A stretch of 6,324 nt of DNA from JBCDBY01 sp039182715 (GTDB lineage Bacteria > Planctomycetota > PLA2). The DNA is taken from NCBI GenBank assembly GCA_039182715.1, contig JBCDBY010000274.1, positions 1 through 6,324 of the forward strand, read 5' to 3'. The notes under the pieces were generated by a model that saw only the letters and a program-made list of their open reading frames with translations, ran no database searches and was not told where the DNA came from. This document shows positions 1 through 4,884 of this stretch, one piece after another (positions within the stretch are counted from its first letter, which is position 1; each line of letters starts with the position of its first letter). The position numbers were made by a program, and so were the translations under genes.

Positions 1-630
1 CCGCCGCTCGCGCCGGAAGACCGCGTGCTGCGCGTACGCCATCACGAAGCTCAGCCCCGGCACGCCGAAGATCGCGACGATCTGGATCATCGGCAGGAAT
101 TCATGCTGCGTATGCCCGAGGTAGAGCCACGGAAATCCGCCGGCGATCCAGCTGTGCACCCACTCGAAGAGCACCCAGCCGGTGGCGCCGCGCAGCGCGT
201 ACGGCAAAAACGTCGCCCGGCGCATGAGCAGCTCGTAGCAGACGGTGAAGGCGAAGCCCGAGACGACCGCGACCCCGAACCACGCCGTCCAGTGGATGTT
301 GCCGAGCCAGTAGAAGCCCGCGGCCGATCGCAGGAACCCGAACAGGAACGCCGCCTTCCACCAGATCGCGCCGTCGTCGCGTTCGCGCGCCCAGAGCCAG
401 GGCAGCAGCAGCACCCAGCCCAGCACGCCGATGTCGGGGTCGGGATAGGCGAGCGCCTGCAGCACCAGAAAGCCCGCGTAGGCGCCGAGACGCGCCCGCT
501 GCGCCGGGTACTTCCAGAAGAAGAGCGGCAGAATCGCGAGGACGACGAGGTGGTAGCCGTGCGTCGGCAGCCCCGGCACGAACGACAGCACCAGCGGCAC
601 CACCAGGAGCAGCGCGATGATCCACTTCAT
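1..630 (-). CDS. lnt: Apolipoprotein N-acyltransferase, N-terminal part (3' end beyond window)
   Basis: Lnt transfers an acyl chain from phospholipid to the free amino group of the lipid-modified cysteine, the last step of lipoprotein maturation in the inner membrane. The visible 210 codons hold the membrane domain: hydrophobic segments at about residues 3-20, 26-41, 47-62, 66-81, 92-110, 113-134, 147-160 and 178-203. The family signature is clear: GWVLFEWVHS (151-160), then GGFPWLYLGHTQ (164-175), then IQIVAIFGVPGLSF (182-195). This matches the typical Lnt pattern of an FPW-LGY/H-Q block followed by 'IQIA...G..G.SF'. The catalytic nitrilase-like domain (Glu-Lys-Cys) should follow outside the window and cannot be checked. 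The ATG start at 630 sits 5 bases after AGGGGG, which overlaps the moeA stop. Only 9 bases separate it from moeA, so the two are probably co-transcribed. The identification rests on the N-terminal domain only. Confidence 0.87.
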   Translation of the reverse strand, partial: MKWIIALLLVVPLVLSFVPGLPTHGYHLVVLAILPLFFWKYPAQRARLGAYAGFLVLQALAYPDPDIGVLGWVLLLPWLWARERDDGAIWWKAAFLFGFLRSAAGFYWLGNIHWTAWFGVAVVSGFAFTVCYELLMRRATFLPYALRGATGWVLFEWVHSWIAGGFPWLYLGHTQHEFLPMIQIVAIFGVPGLSFVMAYAQHAVFRRERR

Positions 631-642
631 TTCCGCCCCCTA
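631..642 (-). promoter_or_regulatory. Shine-Dalgarno of lnt overlapping the moeA stop codon
   Basis: On the minus strand the junction reads TAGGGGGCGGAA followed directly by ATG. The AGGGGG run (plus-strand 636-641) shares bases with the moeA TAG stop and lies 5 bases before the lnt ATG. This supports the lnt start and suggests that ribosomes terminating on moeA could reinitiate on lnt. Confidence 0.55.
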
Positions 643-1800
643 TCGACCGAAGCGATCCGGTACGAGCACGGGCACGCGGTCGCCCGCCTCGCCGTCGGCG
701 CCCGCCTCGAGCACCATGTAGGCGTTGCCGCGCGTGAGCGTGTAGAGATCGGCCGAGCTGCGCCAGGGTAGCGGCGTCACGGTCGCGCCGCGCAGCACGC
801 AGGGAAAGACGCGGCGGCGGTGCGGCGACGCCTTCACCGGCGCTTCGAGTTCGGCGTGGATCGGCGCGGGCACCTCCGCGAAGTCGGCGCCCTGCCGCGC
901 CAGCAGGAAGGGCACCACGAAGAGGTCGGCGCAGACCAGCGCGCTCGCGGGGTTGCCGGGCAGCCCGAAGGCGAACGCATCGCCGCGCCGTGCGAACAGA
1001 AAGGGTTTGCCGGGCTGGAGCTTCACGCCGTGGATCAGCACCTCCGCGTCGAGCGCCTCGAGCGCGGGGCGCACGAGGTCGAGATCGCCCTTGGAGACGC
1101 CGCCGGTGGTGACCACGGCGTCGCAGGCGAGGCCCTCGCGCAGCTTCGCCTGCAGCTCCTCCATCGAGTCGCCCACCACGCCGAGGTCGACGACGTCGGC
1201 AATCGGCGCGAAGAGCGCCGCCAGCAGCGGCCCGTTGGAGTTGCGGATGGAGTGCGGCCCCGGATCGGCGTCGAGCTCGTTGCCGGTCGCCAGGATCGCG
1301 ACCCGCGGACGGCGCACCACGGGGACCGGTTCGACGCCCGCGGCCGCGCAGACGGCGATGCGTTCCGGCGTCAGGCGGCCCGCGCAAAGCTCCTCGCCGG
1401 CGCGCACCAGCCGCCCGCGCGGCAGGACGTTCTGGCCGGGATCGAAGCCGCGTTCGATCTCGATCTCGCCCTTCGTGAGTTCCACGGGGACGACCGTGTC
1501 GGCGCCGGGCGGCAGCGGCGCGCCGGTATTGATCCAGACGCCTTCCCCCGGCCCGACCGTCGGCAGCTCCGGCTGCCCCGCCTCGATGCGCCCCACCTTG
1601 CGCAGGCGCCCCGGCACGTCGTCCGCGCGCACGGCGTAGCCGTCCATGAGCGACTTGTCGAAGGGCGGGTCGTCCCGATCCGCCAGGATCGGCTGCATCA
1701 GGAAGCGCCCGAGCGCCGCCGCGAGCGGGATCGACTCGGCGTCCGGAAAGACGGTCGCGTGCTCCGCGATGCGCGCCCGCGCTTCGTCGACGTTGATCAT
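640..1800 (-). CDS. moeA: Molybdopterin molybdotransferase MoeA
   Basis: MoeA inserts molybdate into adenylylated molybdopterin, the last common step of molybdenum cofactor synthesis in the cytoplasm. At 386 residues it is slightly short of the usual ~400 but covers all domains. Visible motifs are DKSLMDGYA (48-56, with the conserved Asp53), NTGAPLPPGADTVV (91-104), ATGNEL (171-176), SNGPLL (188-193), TTGGVSKGDLD (231-241), KLQPGKPF (260-267) and GLPGNPAS (279-286). The ATGNEL-to-GLPGNP block is the MoCF-binding domain, and the C-terminal ~70 residues form the small beta-barrel domain IV. The ATG start overlaps the upstream ATPase stop as ATGA. There is no strong Shine-Dalgarno before it, so translation is probably coupled. 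No other Moco synthesis gene is visible, so moeA is away from a moa/mob cluster here. A MoeA paralogue for tungsten cannot be excluded. Confidence 0.95.
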   Translation of the reverse strand: MINVDEARARIAEHATVFPDAESIPLAAALGRFLMQPILADRDDPPFDKSLMDGYAVRADDVPGRLRKVGRIEAGQPELPTVGPGEGVWINTGAPLPPGADTVVPVELTKGEIEIERGFDPGQNVLPRGRLVRAGEELCAGRLTPERIAVCAAAGVEPVPVVRRPRVAILATGNELDADPGPHSIRNSNGPLLAALFAPIADVVDLGVVGDSMEELQAKLREGLACDAVVTTGGVSKGDLDLVRPALEALDAEVLIHGVKLQPGKPFLFARRGDAFAFGLPGNPASALVCADLFVVPFLLARQGADFAEVPAPIHAELEAPVKASPHRRRVFPCVLRGATVTPLPWRSSADLYTLTRGNAYMVLEAGADGEAGDRVPVLVPDRFGR

Positions 1801-3155
1801 GCGAGCGCGTAGAGGAAGTAGGCGACCGGCAGGTGGTCGACCGACTCGAAGAAGTTGAGCGCCTCGCGGCGGCGCGGTCGGGCGCGGCTCAGCAGAATCG
1901 CGCGGCGGCTGTCGGTGCGCTTCATCAGGCGGTCGACGCGCGTCGCCTCCTCCTCGCCGACCTCCTCCCGGTCGACCAGCAGGATCGGCAGCGCGCCCTC
2001 CGGCGTCACGAGCACGAGATCCGCCTCGACGTCGCCCTCGCGGAAGTAGGCGAGATCGAAGCCGCGCTCCTGCGCGTAGTCGGACAGATGGCTCACGACC
2101 GCGCCGGCGAGCAGCTCGCGGCGCGCCTCGGGATCGGCCAGCACCTCGGCGCCGCGCTCCAGGTACGCATTGGGCAGCGCCGGATCGGCCGGGAAGAGCC
2201 GCGGGCGCGATCGCTCCGTGCTGGCCGCGAAGTTACGCAGCGAGACGAGCAGGTGCGCGCGCTCGAGATGGTCGTGGTAGCGGCCGAGCGTCTTCGAGTC
2301 GAGGCCGAGCGAATCGCTGAACGCCTCGACGTGCAGCGGCGCGGATCCGTGCAGCAAGGTGGCCAGCAGCGTCTTCTCCAGATCCGCCTGCGTGTTGACC
2401 TGCACGACGCCCGGCAGGTCCTGGTAGACCGCGCGCGCCACCGCCGCCTCGCGCACGTCGACGCGCCCCTCCGCCGGGTCGATCGGCATCGCCGCATCGG
2501 GAAAGCCGCCGCGCACGAGGTAGTCGGCCAGCAGCGGCTCCAGCACGCGCTGGAAGAGATAGTCGTCGGCCGGGTCCGAGGCGTCCGGCAGGGCGAGCTG
2601 GACCGGATCGAGCTCCGGCGCGCCGAGGTCGGGCAGGCCGCGCAGCGCGCAGACCTCGCGGAAGCGCATCGGGGGCACGCGCACCGACTCGTAGCCGTCC
2701 GGCGGTTCGCCCGCCGACACGGACGTCGCCGCGACGAAGTGCGCGCGCGGGCGCGTCGCGATGAGCTCCTTGAAGCGCGCCGGCCAGTCCGGCAGCGTCT
2801 GCAGCCCGTCGAGCAGCACCCACGGGCGCTCCTCCGGCTCCATCAGCTTCAGCAGCCGGTCGACGAGCGGGCCCAGCGGCTCGAGTCGCAGCAGCGCGTG
2901 GTCGAGATCGACGTAGGCGAGGTCGCGCGGGCGCGCACCGCCCCGCAGCCGGGCATCCACCAGACGCCGCAGCGCCGCGCTCTTGCCGGAGCGGCGCGGA
3001 CCCTCGAGGAGCAGCGCCTGCTCATCCGTCGCCAGCCGCGCGTCGAGCGCCCGCGGACGCGCCGCGGCGCCGCGCGATGTCGGCACGCCGGTCATCCACC
3101 AGGGATTCTGCGCGCGCAGCACCGTGTCGAGCGAGCCGGGCCGGAGAAGCGTCAC
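1797..3155 (-). CDS. AAA_14/DUF4143-type P-loop ATPase with atypical Walker B
   Basis: This 452-residue protein resembles the widespread AAA_14 + DUF4143 ATPases, whose cellular role is poorly known. The Walker A motif is GPRRSGKS (52-59). The Walker B strand is WVLLDG (112-117), continuing LQTLPDWPARFKEL as in the family's 'DEIQ..P.W...L' block. The family's Glu after the Walker B Asp is Gly117 here. VPPMRFREVCAL (160-171) matches the '.L.PLSFREF' element, and YLVRGGFPDA (212-221) matches the 'YL..GGFPE' element. A DUF4143-like helical region follows (about 245-310: LLATLLHG, SDSLGLDSKTLGRYHDHLERA). The C-terminal nuclease-like core is degenerate: FREGDVEAD (371-379), then LPILLVD (389-395), where related proteins have a Lys after the strand. 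The GTG start at 3155 overlaps the methyltransferase stop (GTGA). The same frame stays open upstream to 3791, but that part lies out of frame over the methyltransferase gene. The function is not assigned. Confidence 0.82.
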   Translation of the reverse strand: MTLLRPGSLDTVLRAQNPWWMTGVPTSRGAAARPRALDARLATDEQALLLEGPRRSGKSAALRRLVDARLRGGARPRDLAYVDLDHALLRLEPLGPLVDRLLKLMEPEERPWVLLDGLQTLPDWPARFKELIATRPRAHFVAATSVSAGEPPDGYESVRVPPMRFREVCALRGLPDLGAPELDPVQLALPDASDPADDYLFQRVLEPLLADYLVRGGFPDAAMPIDPAEGRVDVREAAVARAVYQDLPGVVQVNTQADLEKTLLATLLHGSAPLHVEAFSDSLGLDSKTLGRYHDHLERAHLLVSLRNFAASTERSRPRLFPADPALPNAYLERGAEVLADPEARRELLAGAVVSHLSDYAQERGFDLAYFREGDVEADLVLVTPEGALPILLVDREEVGEEEATRVDRLMKRTDSRRAILLSRARPRRREALNFFESVDHLPVAYFLYALA

Positions 3156-3799
3156 GGGGCCGTTGTACCAGATGCATTCCGACGCGCGACGGTGAGGCCC
3201 TTGGCGTAGGGAAGGTCGAGAATCTGCCACTCCGCGTTCCCCCGCAGGCGGTCGACGAAGTGCCGCACGGTGCGCTCGTAGCGCCGGTCGGGGCCGTAGA
3301 TATTCACCGTCCCCACCTCGATGGAGTCGTGCAGCAGGACGAGGCCGCTCGACGGCACGTGCGGCGCCAGCGCCTCGAAGTCGATCTGCGCCTGCTCCGC
3401 CGTGTGGTAGCCGTCGATGAACGCGATCCCGATCGCGCCCATCTCCCGATTGGCATCGGACGCCGTGAACTCCTGCGTCGTCTGCAGGAAGTGGCGCACG
3501 TTCGTGACGCCGAAGCGGGCGAAGTGCGCGGCGACGTCGCCTTTCCAGAAGTCGTCGACCAGCGACGGGTCGATGAACCAGACGTCGCCGCCGTCGCCGT
3601 TGTCGTGCAGCGCCTTGCCGAGCACCAGCGGCACGAATCCGCGATAGGAGCCGATGACCACGACGCGGCGGGGCCGGATGAGGCGCGCCCACCCGTAGTA
3701 GAGCCAGCCCATGCCGAGATCGAGGCGCTCCGCGTCCTGGCAGTGCCCAATGCGCAGCATGTCCGGGTCCTCGAAAAGTCGCTCGATCCAATCGCGCAC
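3152..3799 (-). CDS. Class I SAM-dependent methyltransferase-like protein (Methyltransf_24 type)
   Basis: This is a 215-residue Rossmann-fold protein of the Methyltransf_24 kind; the substrate is unknown. Motif I is VVVIGSYRG (46-54), the beta-2 acidic position is WFIDPS (74-79), and the family-typical AFIDGYHT (126-133) is followed by a Q-DFEAL helix and SGLVLLHDS (151-159). The acidic residue usual at the end of the first strand (V-E-I-G) is Val48 here, so cofactor binding may differ. The first start after an in-frame TAG is GTG at 3799, which lacks a clear Shine-Dalgarno. An ATG at codon 14 (3758-3760) has GAGGA 7 bases upstream and could be the real start, giving 202 residues. The gene heads the minus-strand operon and overlaps the ATPase start by four bases. 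It could act on a small molecule, a sugar or a protein; nothing here decides. Confidence 0.8.
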   Translation of the reverse strand: MRDWIERLFEDPDMLRIGHCQDAERLDLGMGWLYYGWARLIRPRRVVVIGSYRGFVPLVLGKALHDNGDGGDVWFIDPSLVDDFWKGDVAAHFARFGVTNVRHFLQTTQEFTASDANREMGAIGIAFIDGYHTAEQAQIDFEALAPHVPSSGLVLLHDSIEVGTVNIYGPDRRYERTVRHFVDRLRGNAEWQILDLPYAKGLTVARRNASGTTAP

Positions 3800-3858
3800 C
3801 GGCGCAGTCTACGAACTTGCGCTAAATTGCCCGCGCATGTGGGTGTGGAGCGACGGGT
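3800..3858. promoter_or_regulatory. Divergent intergenic region between the two operons
   Basis: These 59 bases separate the minus-strand four-gene unit from the plus-strand dehydrogenase unit, so both must be promoted from here or from inside the neighbouring genes. The only A/T-rich patch, around 3811-3828, contains TAAATT (3823-3828), a 4-of-6 match to a -10 hexamer on the plus strand, but no convincing -35 lies at the right distance. On the minus strand TAGACT is equally weak. No promoter can be placed with confidence, and no terminator is expected in a divergent gap. Confidence 0.35.
3847..3850 (+). promoter_or_regulatory. Shine-Dalgarno GGAG of the dehydrogenase gene
   Basis: GGAG lies 8 bases before the ATG at 3859. 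It supports that start over any downstream candidate. Confidence 0.5.
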
Positions 3859-4884
3859 ATGACGACGCCTAGGGTCGCGGTGCTGCCGGGCGAAGGCGTC
3901 GGCCCCGAGGTCATGGAGGCGGCACTGCACGTGCTCGCCGGCGTCCTGGAGTGCGACGTGCGCGAGGGCGGGCCGATCGGTCGCGCGGCGTGGCAGGCGC
4001 ACGGGGCCGCGCTGACCGAGCCGGTGGCGGCGCTCTGCGCGGAGACGTTCGCGGCGGGCGGAGCCGTGCTCTGCGGTCCCGGCGGGCAGCGCTTCGTCTA
4101 CGACCTGCGCGCGCGCTTCGACCTCTACATCAAGCGGACGCCGGTCCGCCCGATCGCCGCGCTCGCCGACGCCGGCCCGCTGCGCCCCGAGGCGGTGCGC
4201 GACGTCGACCTGCTCGTCGTGCGCGAGAACGCGGGCGGACTCTACTTCGGCCCGTCCGAGGAGAGCGACGGCGCGTCGCGCCAGTCCTTCCGCTACCGGG
4301 ACGACGAGGTGCGGCGGCTGCTGGCCGAGGCGGTCCGACAGGCGCGAGCGCGGCGCGGGCGCCTGGCGCTGGCGGTCAAACCGGGCGCGATGCCGGCCGC
4401 GAGCGCGCAGTGGACGCGCATCTTCGAGGAGATGGGCGAGGGTGTTCAAACCGAGGTCCTCGAGGTCGACAACGCGGCCTACCAGATCGTCGCGCGGGCG
4501 CGATCGTTCGACGTCGTGGCGGCGCCCAATCTCTTCGGCGACATCCTCTCCGACCTGGCGGCGCTTCTGCTCGGGTCGCGCGGCCTCTCCTACTCCGGCA
4601 ACTTCGACGGCAACTTCCATGGCGGAGGCGCCGCCGTCTTCCAGACCGGGCACGGCTGCGCCCACGATCTGGCGGGCCGCGACGTCGCCAACCCGTTGGG
4701 GCAAATTCTCTCGGCGGCGATGATGCTGCGCGCGGCCTTCGATCGGCCGACGGACGCGGCGCGCATCGAACGCGCGGTCGAGCGCACGGTCGCCGACGGT
4801 TTTCGCACGGCGGACATCGCCGGCCCGGACGCCACCGTCGTCGGCACGCGCGAAATGGGCCGACGCGTCGCGGAGAACCTGTGA
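3859..4884 (+). CDS. Isocitrate/isopropylmalate dehydrogenase family protein (NAD-type)
   Basis: This 341-residue beta-decarboxylating dehydrogenase oxidises a 2-hydroxyacid carrying a beta-carboxylate and releases CO2. The N-terminal VLPGEGVGPEV (8-18) is the family's PGDGIGPE. Residues aligning with the Thermus isopropylmalate dehydrogenase active site are Arg122 and Tyr129 (VRENAGGLYFG), Lys174 (AVKPG), Asp204 (EVDNAAYQ), and Asp228 with Asp232 (NLFGDILSDLA). GHGCAHDLAGRDVANP (264-279) is the cofactor loop, and Asp270 sits where NAD-dependent members have Asp. The substrate loop differs: DLYIKRTPVRP (88-98) replaces the usual DL.ANLRP. The stretch between the second metal-binding Asp and the cofactor loop carries a GNFDGNFHGGG segment (247-257). 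It therefore need not be LeuB; tartrate-, homoisocitrate- or 3-alkylmalate-like substrates are possible. It overlaps the downstream fusion gene by GTGA, pointing to a shared pathway. Confidence 0.88.
   Translation: MTTPRVAVLPGEGVGPEVMEAALHVLAGVLECDVREGGPIGRAAWQAHGAALTEPVAALCAETFAAGGAVLCGPGGQRFVYDLRARFDLYIKRTPVRPIAALADAGPLRPEAVRDVDLLVVRENAGGLYFGPSEESDGASRQSFRYRDDEVRRLLAEAVRQARARRGRLALAVKPGAMPAASAQWTRIFEEMGEGVQTEVLEVDNAAYQIVARARSFDVVAAPNLFGDILSDLAALLLGSRGLSYSGNFDGNFHGGGAAVFQTGHGCAHDLAGRDVANPLGQILSAAMMLRAAFDRPTDAARIERAVERTVADGFRTADIAGPDATVVGTREMGRRVAENL

Noticed and set aside
820..1812. Plus-strand open frame (330 codons) antisense to moeA
   Set aside because: A shadow frame; moeA on the minus strand has all family motifs.
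1833..3209. Long plus-strand open frame (458 codons) antisense to the ATPase
   Set aside because: Its composition is Arg/Ala/Gln/His-rich with no motif. It is the mirror of a GC-rich coding gene whose motifs are clear on the other strand.
3156..3791. Upstream extension of the ATPase frame to 3791, giving a 664-residue protein
   Set aside because: The added part overlaps the methyltransferase in another frame and is Arg/Ala-rich with no domain signal. The P-loop protein starts naturally at the GTG that overlaps the methyltransferase stop.
3818..3837. Inverted repeat TGCGC-N10-GCGCA in the divergent region, a possible operator
   Set aside because: The arms are only 5 bases and made of G/C-rich sequence that is common in this genome. 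It does not extend further.
3837..3872. Mini-ORF MWVWSDGYDDA with two Trp codons just before and overlapping the dehydrogenase start, a possible leader peptide
   Set aside because: It has no Shine-Dalgarno, no terminator/antiterminator hairpin follows, and only two Trp codons are present. A chance frame is more likely.
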